DNA of 64,000 nucleotides. It comes from Peromyscus leucopus (Eukaryota; Chordata; Mammalia; Rodentia; Cricetidae). The DNA lies in contig NC_051072.1 in the NCBI RefSeq assembly GCF_004664715.2, positions 36,252,142-36,316,141 of the forward strand, read 5' to 3'. How positions within the stretch are numbered: the stretch's first letter is position 1; each line of letters begins with the position of its first letter. Position numbers and translations under genes: made by a program. A model generated the notes under the pieces. It ran no database searches and was not told where the DNA came from. It saw only the letters and a program-made list of their open reading frames with translations. This document shows, in pieces, positions 1 through 64,000 of the stretch.

Positions 1-722
1 TTGTGTATATTTATTGCCCTGGGTTCCTGAAGGTGAATGGTGGTTAAATTTCTACCCCCTCCCTTCTTTCTCTCCTCCCCTCCTCCCTTGTCTAAATGCA
101 GGGATTATAGGCCTGGGCCATCGAATCTGGAAGGTGGTTAGATCTTTCAAATATACCTTTTTGGAGTCTGTACTTTTAAGTAATATAACCATGTCTCTTG
201 ACATCGAGAATACTGAGTTGATAATTCTATCTTATGATTTAATATCGTTGTATGGAGCCAGTTTGTAGTAAGTTTCTTATTCTTGTCTTCAAACTTGACA
301 CTTGGTGCTGGTTTTACAATTTAGTGACTTGGCTTAGTTAACCTGAAGGAACATAATACAATCCATAGTTTTGTTGGCCTTCCTTGTTTGAGTAAAAAAT
401 GCAGATGATAAGGGTAAATAATATTCTTATGGAGGAAAATCCTAAGGTCTTTTATTCAGAATTTTTTAAAGACACTATTTTGAGTGTTCCCAGTGAATTT
501 TTATTTCCATTTTGAATTTAGTGGTTTTAAAATAATCTTGTGCTAATATCATTGTAAACAGTATCTGTGATCAGATTTTTAATGAGCATTCTTTGAGGTA
601 TAATAATATATACTTTGAAATATTAGGGCAGTGTTCTGCTAGCTCTTGGAACTTCTAAAATCTAGATTTGGAAGTAAACGTTCCACCTAAGGATAGAATA
701 AAAGATGTGATTGTTAGTTAAT
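1..722. other. Intronic sequence, mostly unique
   Basis: AT-rich sequence with no exon. A pyrimidine-rich stretch and 'gcagggattataggcctggg' near 60-122 look like the remnant of an antisense B1. Presumed Ddx4 intron before the exon at 5139. Confidence 0.5.
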
Positions 723-1165
723 TGTCCGCGTTGTGCTCTTACCCTGCAAGAAAATGTCACGAAACACAACAGAATCCGCTAATAAGAGTTTTATTAAAGA
801 TAAAGGGACAGAGAGTGCGCAGGCCTGTGGGAGAGACACGTGTGTGGAGAAGGAACCGGGAACATGGCCCTGGATTTTAAAGGCTGGGTGTGCACAGGTC
901 ACGTCACTACTCCACGAATGTGCATAGATCACATGGCCACGTTGTGCGCTTACGTCGCCATGGAACGTCACAGATCCTGGTCAAGCGAGACGCCTTGACC
1001 CGGAAATGGCTATCTTGACCTGGAACTGGCTAGGCGGAAGTGTCCAGGTCCGCCGGGCATCCTGGTTACGAGAGACGCCCTGACTCGGAAATGGCTATCC
1101 TGACCTGGAACTGGCTAGGCAGAAGTGTCCACCAGTGACTGTGGGGGCGTGTAGTGAACCCTTCA
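723..1165 (-). mobile_element. Solo LTR of an endogenous retrovirus, antisense to Ddx4 (ERVK/IAP-like)
   Basis: A 443-bp GC- and CpG-rich island bounded by TG and CA on the + strand. Read on the minus strand it has a TTTAAA-type promoter region, an AATAAA about 60 bp before its end, and an R/U5-like end (gttgtgtttcgtgac), resembling class II rodent LTRs. Its U3 contains an 85-bp tandem duplication (974-1058 and 1059-1135). No internal retroviral genes are present, so this is a recombined solo LTR. The family assignment is from memory, and I see no clean target-site duplication. Confidence 0.6.
974..1135 (-). repeat. 85-bp tandem duplication inside the LTR U3
   Basis: Two copies with an 85-bp period, both containing 'gacgcc.tgac.cggaaatggctatc.tgacctggaactggctaggc.gaagtgtcca'-type sequence, with a few substitutions. 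Position fits an enhancer-type U3 repeat. Confidence 0.8.
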
Positions 1166-1919
1166 ATTATGAAAAGCTGTTTAGCAATGTAGTCCAGAAG
1201 TCAGTTGTTACACATTTGTATATTGTTGGCATATTGGGATGAGTGTGTTAGATACTCACTTTGATTACTGTACTGTGATGCTTTTTGTTAACGAAGAGTA
1301 ATTCTAAATAGTGATCATTTCTGTGTAAGGCCTATTTGTCTTTTGGGTACATTTTAGGATAAACTCCTGAAAATTAAAGTGGAAATAGATTGAGTTAATC
1401 TCTCCATAATTGTAATGTTATTAAGCAGTAATAGCAGTTAGTAATAGTTGATGAAATAAATATGTAGATGACATCTCAGACTTAACAGTAAGAATATAGG
1501 TAAACAAAACTGTATTCATTTAATGATATTTGTAGCTACACTGAGAGAATATGGGTCACATATTTTAAAGTTTCTATATTGGTGTATTTGGGTGGCTTAG
1601 GAGACAACAAATGGTTTTTAGCTGCTTGTTCTAAAAGCAAATGAATAACATGACCTATGATTTATTCAACATATTTTTACTTAATCCTGTGTGCTATACA
1701 TAGTGTTGAACATGATAAAATACTTTCTTTCAAAGACATTGTATTTTAGGAGACAGAATAAACACATTCGAGAAACAACTAACTACCTGGCAGAAAGAGC
1801 CATAAAAACAGAAGTGTGAGTCTGTTATGTTGGGGTAGGTTTAGATCAAGGGAGAGGGATGGCTTCCTAGAGGCACCGACTTGTGAAGATCAGTACACAG
1901 AAAGCTTAGATGCATAATG

Positions 1920-1922
<3 letters not shown>
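1166..1922. other. Intronic sequence, nothing recognised
   Basis: AT-rich unique-looking DNA with no exon and no SINE that I recognise. Confidence 0.5.
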
Positions 1923-2017
<95 letters not shown>

Positions 2018-2032
2018 ATGGAAACATGAGAA

Positions 2033-2082
<50 letters not shown>
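1923..2082. repeat. A(93) and T(48) homopolymer pair
   Basis: A run of 93 A (1923-2015), a 19-bp spacer, then a run of 48 T (2035-2082). Together they form an inverted repeat. They probably mark tails of two opposed retroposons, but no clear bodies flank them. The exact lengths are unreliable in any assembly. Confidence 0.85.
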
Positions 2083-2086
<4 letters not shown>

Positions 2087-2398
2087 AACATATCGATGGA
2101 ACATACATACATGTGGAATAGATATGGAACGTGTGTGTGTGTGCGCGCGTGCACGTGCACGCCTGTATAAGTGTATGGTGTGTTCCTTGGATTACACCCA
2201 TACCTAAAAGTTGAATGATTATCTCTGTATTAGAGCTTGGGGAAAATCAGGTAGAGTAAGAGTGTAATGGAGACCAGATATAGAGTTGCACATCTTAGGT
2301 CCCAACTCCCAAACCCTCAAATGGCAGTGCCACTGACAGTGTCCAAAGGGCTGAGCTCAGACTGGACTCGAGACAGGGTGAACAAGGATTGGTAGTGC

Positions 2399-2399
<1 letters not shown>

Positions 2400-2449
<50 letters not shown>
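2400..2449. repeat. (GATA)n microsatellite
   Basis: About 12.5 perfect GATA units. A short GT/GCGC-rich stretch lies upstream at 2131-2162. Confidence 0.95.
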
Positions 2450-4700
2450 GGCTTAACATTGAGCATTCCCCAGAACTGGTGAAACAGGTTTCTGCCTGCC
2501 AGGAGTAGCTACTTTAGCTCAGTATTAGCACATACCTGTCACATATCTGAGCCCCATGCTAGCCTTCTGGCTCTTTGGGTATCTATTAGCAGTACCTTGT
2601 AATGCATGTCAAAGCCACCCTGGAGCCTGCAACTCCCTCCCCACTCCCTTAAACTTCCAGGCTGTTCCAGTTTACAGCTTCATGTTGTAATAAAATGGAC
2701 CATTACCATTTATCAGTAAGGTTTTTGCTCTGTTTGACTGATATCACCCTGTCCATTGGTAAAGCTGGTTGGATAATTCTTGTTTTGGTATCTGGTAGCT
2801 ATAAATGTGGGCTTTTTATTATAGCAGTTTTCTAGGGCATTTGAGGGACACTGTTGTTTTTGCTCTTAATGACAACTTTGGAAACTATCTGGATGATTGC
2901 TGAGCTATATAAAAGTTTTGAAAGTCACTTTAGTGTCTTTTATGAGAGAAATTTTAGGAAAGTGTTACCTGAAAATAGCCATCTTGGTGCACTCTTTTCA
3001 ACTTTGGCACACACTTGGAAGAACTTACCTGAAGGAAGACTGTGACTTTAATGTGATCATTTGACTACAATAATACCTATAAGTAGATATACCTATAATA
3101 CTTATAAGTGTAGGTCGCTTCATTCTTAAATTATTTGTGTTGAATTTCAGAGCTATAATCTGAAAGTTTTTTTATCTTAGAAGAAGCTTACATAAGAAGA
3201 AATAAAGGTGCTGGAAGTGAGAAAAAAATTACTTAAATTGTCATTAACACAGAGAAACCCTGAGAAATACTGGAAGGTTCAAAGGTTACCTTGGTATTTA
3301 GTTATTGATTTTGTAACACAAGTTGAATCTCCTAAGCCCATTGATTAGTATAATACTGCCACATAATGCACGTGCATCTACAGCAGAGTTGTTAGACTAG
3401 AAACAGGAACAGTGAGTATTTGAGGGCATTGGTAATCTTCAACTACTGCTTACTCAGGTTAATTGAAATTACTCGCGAATATTTTCACCCAATAGCTGGT
3501 GATTCACCCACTTCATTGAATTTGAAATATAACCCCAGAATTCATATAGTTTTCATAAATGAGTATTCTTTCAAGTCAGTTCTTTAAGTATAGATATATT
3601 ATTTTAGTTCAGTTGAATTATTTATACAATAGTAGTGCTTCTTAAAACATTTTTTTGAGACAAAATCTTCTTAGTAGCCCAAGTTGGCCTCAATCTCTCT
3701 ATCTTCCTGTCTTAGCATCCTGAGTGCTAGCATGCCTAGTCACAGTGAAAGTTTTAAAGTATGTTTACTGTGAACCTGCCTTCTGATAACTTTGTCCTGT
3801 GTTCTACTTTAGCTTGTAGCATTGGTAAGTTCTGTGAAATGCTGAGCTCTGCAAACAATATTGTGTGTTGTCATTGGTTTATTTACTTAATAACAGTTTA
3901 TACTTTCAGGTATGTGGGTCAGCAAACCCTTCATTTAAAGTACTAGACAGTGAATGATTTACATGTTGTAGGTTTTAGTCTCATCCACAGCTTGGCTATT
4001 GCAGCTACTGATATAGTCATAGATTAATGAATCGCTGTGCTCCATTAAATTGTTTATAGAAATGGGTAGCCCACCAGTTTTGGCCCATGGCTGTAGTTTA
4101 TTATTTCATAATTCCAAGTGATAATTTCATATCACACCTATAATGCTAAGGTTATTATGTCTTAGAAAAACTAGTGAGGCTACATTTAGTGACCTAGAAA
4201 ATCTCACTGTTATCATGGTTTTGATGCAGTTCTATAGTAGTGTCTTCTTCCTTTCACTGCAGGTTTGCTGTTCACGATTTCAGTTACCAGTAGATAGCTG
4301 TGGGGTGAAAATAGTAAGTGGGAAATTTCAGAAGTAAATAATTGGTATTTAAATTGCATGTCATTCTGAGTAGCATGTTAAAACTTGCCATCACCCCCCT
4401 TTGTCTTGCCTAGAGAGTGAGTCATCCCTTTGTCTGGTATATCCATGCTGTATACACTACCTTTCTGGCGTGAGTTTGTGACCCATGATCACCTGACATA
4501 TGTCAGAGGGTCACTAGTAGCTCAGTCTTACATTAGAATGTTTCTGTCCTCTGCCTCACTTTATCTCATTATATGGGCATACGTCCGAGCACAAGGGAGG
4601 TGAATAAAGAACAATACAGGTTTTTACAGTCTGCGGCCATAATTGTTTGATTTTCTTACTGTGCCAAATCCATAAACCTTACCAAAGGCATACATGTATA
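2450..4700. other. Intron, mostly unique sequence with one old SINE
   Basis: No exon with Ddx4 similarity and no other gene. An old antisense B1 lies at 3650-3745. The Ddx4 start-codon exon was looked for here and not seen. Confidence 0.5.
3650..3745 (-). mobile_element. B1 SINE, old antisense fragment
   Basis: Degenerate antisense B1 starting 'tttttttgagacaaaatctt' with the tail end of the body (gcatcctgagtgctagcatgcc). Confidence 0.6.
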
Positions 4701-4715
4701 AGAAAAAGTATCTCA

Positions 4716-4854
4716 GCCGGGCGTTGGTGGCGCACGCCTTTAATCCCAGCACTCGGGAGGCAGAGCCAGGTGGATCTCTGTGAGTTCGAGGCCAGCCTGG
4801 GCTACCAAGTGAGCTCCAGGAAAGGCGCAAAGCTACACAGAGAACCCTGTCTCG

Positions 4855-4886
<32 letters not shown>

Positions 4887-4915
4887 AAAAGAAAAAAGAA
4901 AAAAAAAGAAAAAAA
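4716..4915 (+). mobile_element. B1 SINE, young full-length copy with 15-bp TSD
   Basis: Near-consensus cricetid-type B1 (gccgggcgttggtggcgcac ... aaaggcgcaaagctac) with a long A-rich tail. Flanked by the perfect 15-bp repeat agaaaaagtatctca at 4701-4715 and 4916-4930. Confidence 0.95.
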
Positions 4916-5138
4916 AGAAAAAGTATCTCATGTATTTTGTGTGTATGAGAGAGGGAAAGAAGAAGTGAGGTGAAGAGAGAAAGAGAAAGTGTATGAATGG
5001 AGATACTACTGGTTTCAGGCACGGAGGGTCTTAGAATTTATTTCTCATGAAAAAGGAAGGGACTGTAATTTTCTGTTTGTGAAATAGATGACATGTTCTT
5101 ATTATTCAGAGTTGAAAACGTGGTTTTCTTTCTTACAG

Positions 5139-60166
<55,028 letters not shown>

Positions 60167-60775
60167 AGCAAACAAACATACCTCAAGTCTGATAGTTTTG
60201 ATGCAGAGAAGAAAAGTTTTTATTTTTAAAATTTTAACAGAAGTGTGAAACCTGATATTCTTATATCTCCTGTTCTTCTGTTCTTACTCCAACCCCTTAA
60301 AAAATAACCAACTTCATTGACTAGTTACGTGAGATGCTGAAAGTTACAACATTGCAGTTACTGATACAAATGGTGTTAACTGAAGACATTAAAGCATTCT
60401 AAATGTTGTGCTTATTTCTAGAATATTCTTCAGAAAGTTAAGGCATGTTTCATGTCCAAGTGCTAAGTCTTAGTATAGTGTTTATGATCTTATAAAACAA
60501 ACAACAGGATATGATGTATGTTTGGTTAATTATTGGGTCTAATTTCTACTTGATCCTCTAAAAGAATAGTGTGTTGGTACATTGTAATAACATGATTTTC
60601 ATGAAACAGTTGAGACTGAAGCCTTTCAAAGTTATTTGATTTTTTAGATCATCAGTCAGGTAATGAAAATGGTTCCGTTTGCAATGTGAGCCCTGTACTT
60701 GGTGGTATGGCAAATGTTTGCTTTTATAATATACAGATTTTCCTTGGAAATAAAAGATGGAACACATTTCCCCCT
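60167..60775 (+). other. Ddx4: Ddx4 3' UTR
   Basis: About 600 bp of AT-rich sequence after the stop codon, free of recognisable SINEs, ending about 20 bp after an AATAAA signal. The length is inferred from that signal. A further AATAAA at 61659 could give a longer form. Confidence 0.75.
60749..60754 (+). promoter_or_regulatory. Poly(A) signal AATAAA, probable main Ddx4 3' end
   Basis: Canonical hexamer 583 bp after the stop codon. Cleavage would be expected 10-30 bp downstream. There is T-rich sequence from 60794 on. Confidence 0.65.
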
Positions 60776-62505
60776 AAGTTTTCCAACAGTGTTTTTTATT
60801 TTTCTTGTGACATATTATAATTTCTAGCTCTCATATTTGGAAAATTTGTTTCTTGTGAAATCAGTGCAGTGAGCAAGGAGTTTTAAACAAATGAAATATT
60901 AATGTGTAACATCCTGACTACCAAGATGTGGTAATGAAAACCAGTCTTAGACTCTAACCCGCTTATCAGCAAATACAATGTTTCAGTTTCATCATGATTT
61001 TTATTCATGTTTTAAGTTGGTAATGGAAAGAGCTCTTTCATTTATGTACCTTGAATTTACCTAGCGTATGCCATATTAAAAAATAATTTCATGTAAACTT
61101 AAAAAAATGCCATGAAGATATTCAGTACCCTGTATGTTAATTTAAAATAGCTGAGACTACAAAATACAGAATTTTAAAAATCTTTTGAGTTAGGAATTAA
61201 GGTTGACTTCAAGTTCTAAGGACGAAAATCACAAAGAAGGAATAGATTGGCTAAAAATGTATTGAGCCTATAGAAAAGAATGAAAACTAGACAGGGAATA
61301 GATAACTGTGACCACTTGATGATCAGTGTGTGGTTCTTTATGAGTGGTTATGTGGGAATACAATACCATGCATGGACAGCCCAAGTAAGGCACTTCAACT
61401 CACGAAAATCTGGAAAACATTTACTTTATAATCTCACTTCTGGGAAAGACTAAATGAATGAAGATGTTTGCATTATATTTTTAACATCTGTTTTAATTTT
61501 TCTCTTCTAATGTATTTGCAGAGAGCATTCATAGTAAATACTTGTCTCAGTTTTTTTTTTCATTTACTCAGAATCTTCGTCCTAGCTATCATGATTGCTT
61601 TAAAGTTTTTGGTTTTGCTTAATTTGTAAAATTACTATAAACAGCATCTTTGAGTCAAAATAAAGCTGGAAAGCATACATAATCCTACCAACATCACAAA
61701 AACAACTGTGAATCTTCCTATGTTCAGTTAATTCTTTCGTCTCTAGGTGTAGGTTTGAATAATTTCCTTAAAATTATCTATAATTAGGAAATACAGTTAT
61801 GTAAGAAGTGTTTATAATGGCAGTATTCTTCTGGGTTTTTTTTCTTCAAATCCCACCCCCATTTCATTATCAACTGCCTTTAGCAGTTTCTAGCTGCTAC
61901 TTTTATATATCCATACATATTTTTGGCCTGCAGTGTTTAGACATTGATAATTTTGATATTAGGATATAACTCACTTCTCTTTAACTTAGCATAAAAGCAT
62001 ATTTTGTGGGGTGATAGTAAAGGTACCCTTTCTCTTGCCTGTCTTCTTTTTTACATAACAGGCTACATAGGATATTTGCATTTTCCAGACACTTGCATTC
62101 TGTTCCATAACTATGATCTCCTCTGAATCTGTTGGTTGATTGTAAAATTAAAACAGTAGCCAGTATTTATATTGTACCTATACAGATGTCCACAAGGTGG
62201 GCCAATTAACAGTCTTGATAATCTTCACAGTCTTCCTAGTTTTATGATCTCTATTTGTATATAAGGAGAGAAAGGTTATAATTGTTGGGGTCAAATGGAA
62301 ATTTTCAAAATATCCCATAAACAAACTTGCCTTAAATATGGATCCTAATTTGAGCAATTTATTTACAATGTATTTTTTAATCATAATTTTGCCTAGGAGG
62401 TTCAAATTTTCCATAACAGTTCTTCTACTTTATAGTGATGAGTAGGCCTTTTAATTCTAGGAACTACTCTGTGCTTTGAAGAATGTCTTTTTGGGGAGAG
62501 GGTGT
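60776..62505. other. Downstream flank, nothing recognised
   Basis: AT-rich sequence after the Ddx4 3' end with no exon, no clear SINE and no second gene. Confidence 0.5.
61659..61664 (+). promoter_or_regulatory. Second AATAAA downstream of Ddx4
   Basis: Canonical hexamer about 1.5 kb past the stop codon. It could be an alternative 3' end or chance in AT-rich DNA. Confidence 0.25.
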
Positions 62506-62521
62506 TCCAGGCATAATTTTT

Positions 62522-62695
62522 TTTTTCTTTTTTTTCTTTTTTTTTTGGTTTTTTTCGAGACAGGGTTTCTCTGTGTAGCTTTGCGCCTTTCCTGGGACTC
62601 ACTTGGTAGTCCAGGCTGGCCTCGAACTCACAGAGATCCACCTGGCTCTGCCTCCCGAGTGCTGGGATTAAAGGCGTGCGCCACCACCGCCCGGC
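62522..62695 (-). mobile_element. B1 SINE, young full-length antisense copy with 16-bp TSD
   Basis: Near-consensus antisense B1 ending 'ccaccaccgcccggc'. Flanked by perfect tccaggcataattttt at 62506-62521 and 62696-62711. Confidence 0.96.
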
Positions 62696-62711
62696 TCCAG
62701 GCATAATTTTT

Positions 62712-63530
62712 ATTGTTATTTCTTAGCTAGTTGGCTCCATAACTATTTAGTTCTTTGTATCATATCTTCATTTGTTTTTTGCTTGTTCTTATGTTTTGGT
62801 AGTTTGTTGTTAGTGTCTTTCAAGCCATTTTAAAGCAGTTATTTTTAATATCCCAAGCCTTTCTTAATTTCCTTCCCCAAATTATTGCTTAATCAAATTT
62901 TCTGTTTCTTAATACTACTTTCTTAGAATTTAACTTAAATCAGGTTTACATCTGAGGTTCTGTAGCTTGATATCAGAATCTTAAGCTGCTGTCATTTTAT
63001 AACTTGTGTATTTTATTCAGACTGAACATTCAGTCCCTTTTTTGTATTTAGATAGAGTCTGATGCTCCTTTTTGCCTGATGATCAAAGTCGTCTTCAAGA
63101 GAAGGCAGAGGTGATGGTGTGTCTAACATGGGTTAGTTTTCGTCTGGGATCCTCCTTCATATTTTAACTGGGATTGAATGGCTGTCCTAAGACAGCTCAA
63201 ATACAGGATAGCAAGCCGCTGCACACATGGGACTTGGGAGGAATGGAGACGTGACTGGGGACAAAAGGAAGGAGGGGTGCTCTTAGGGTTGGCAGCCTGC
63301 CTGTTCTGCTCTTTCCTGGGGACTTGGGACTGATGCAGTGGACATGGTTTCCTGATAAGCACCGAAAATACCTGTGTTCAGAGGGACGGTATGGGGTGAG
63401 CTCACAGGACTTCCTTTCTCAGCTCCATAATTGAATGATTTCTGTAGTTATTTCTCTGTTGCCTCTGACTGAAATCATGTCAGTTTTTGGTTTTGTTTAT
63501 TGGTGTATGTTTTTCTCCTGGGGAATCTAT
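62712..63530. other. Downstream flank, nothing recognised
   Basis: No gene or clear repeat that I can name. Confidence 0.45.
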
Positions 63531-63534
63531 CAGA

Positions 63535-63588
63535 ACCTGGCAAATGCCAGATAAGTACTATACCACTAAACCACACACCCAGGCCCAT
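63535..63588 (-). mobile_element. ID-type SINE remnant, antisense
   Basis: 'cctggcaaatgccagataag', 'tactataccactaaaccaca'. Confidence 0.5.
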
Positions 63589-63627
63589 CTTGATACTTTG
63601 TTACTTACATTTATTGAAAATTGGGGA

Positions 63628-63806
63628 TTGCCAGGTGATGGTGGTGCAAGCCTTTAATCCCAGCACTCGGGAGGCAGAGGCAGGCGGATCTCTGTGGGTT
63701 CGAGGCCAGCCTAGCCTACAGAGCGAGATTCAGGAAAGGCACAAAGCTACACAGAGAAACCCTGTCTCAAAAAAAAAAAAAAAGAAAAGAAAAGAAAGAA
63801 AGAAAA
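63628..63806 (+). mobile_element. B1 SINE, sense, young
   Basis: 'gccaggtgatggtggtgcaa' through 'gaaaccctgtctcaaaaaaa', with an A/AAAG tail. Flanks aaaattggggatt / aaaactggggtt form an imperfect TSD. Confidence 0.92.
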
Positions 63807-64000
63807 CTGGGGTTCTACATTTAGTGTACAGAGAAGCATTTCCCAGGGGTTGTATTTAAAACTTAAGCAATCTGTCTCATATTAATACCTTCGAGCTCCT
63901 TGAAGACTGTTACTGCTCTTTTCATCTGATCATGTTAAATATTCTCTCAAGTCATATGTTGAGAATTGCAGTGTGACTGGGGAGAGTTCATTCTTTCCTA

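Noticed and set aside
1841..2201. Open frames made of poly-Phe and poly-Lys
   Set aside because: Products of the A93/T48 homopolymers.
4624..5022. Open frames on both strands of about 110-130 codons
   Set aside because: They are translations of a young B1 and its A-rich tail, as is the pair at 62402-62706.
1..5138. Ddx4 start-codon exon and promoter
   Set aside because: No sequence encoding the known N-terminal start segment was found, so these should lie upstream of the window.
60776..64000. A second gene downstream of Ddx4
   Set aside because: No exon-like conserved reading frame with splice sites was seen; open frames here fall in SINEs or are short.

Overview
The window is nuclear DNA of a muroid rodent, most likely a cricetid (deer mouse, vole or hamster group). 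It is full of B1, B2, B3, B4 and ID SINEs and rodent L1 pieces. The youngest B1 copies carry the cricetid-type 'aaaggcgcaaagctac' segment, and two copies of a repeat I associate with cricetids are present. There is no bacterial, phage or plasmid content.

The only protein-coding gene I can support is Ddx4 (Vasa homologue, germ-line DEAD-box RNA helicase), on the + strand. Nineteen coding exons lie between 5139 and 60166. They run from codon 25 or so (the start-codon exon is upstream of the window) to the stop codon, followed by a short 3' UTR with a poly(A) signal at 60749. Exons up to 29288 encode the disordered, RG/GG-rich N-terminal region. Exons from 29486 onward encode the helicase core (Q motif, motif I, Ia, DEAD, SAT, IV, V, VI) and the acidic C-terminal tail. 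Between exons the sequence is intron filled with SINEs, L1 fragments, microsatellites, one solo LTR and a minisatellite.

Three things break the picture. (1) From about 35320 to 44576 the sequence stops looking like mammalian DNA: CpG is not depleted, long A/T runs vanish and interspersed repeats vanish except for a few damaged islands. It begins inside one repeat and ends inside another. I read it as uncorrected, very noisy sequence placed in an assembly gap. The Ddx4 coding piece of about 130 bp that must lie between the exons at 33365 and 45690 (GG and TPGR motifs) is not recognisable and was probably lost there. (2) The exon at 13242 is one base short of the frame expected from mouse and human DDX4. 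It sits about 100 bp from a B1 copy full of small indels, so an assembly error is likely. (3) The intron after 27149 has a GC donor in place of GT, which looks genuine.

Layout: 1-5138, intron with a solo ERV LTR and a large A/T homopolymer pair; 5139-29628, N-terminal exons, a 28-bp minisatellite at 10880 and a retroposed 5' half of tRNA-Phe at 18231; 30429-33519, helicase domain 1 start, with an L1 and several SINEs; 32950-36300, a duplicated intron segment and nested repeats leading into the corrupted block; 44577-60166, rest of the helicase core; 60167-64000, 3' UTR and downstream flank with two B1 copies.

No new biological system is visible. The anomalous 9 kb block is the most striking feature, and I think it is technical.
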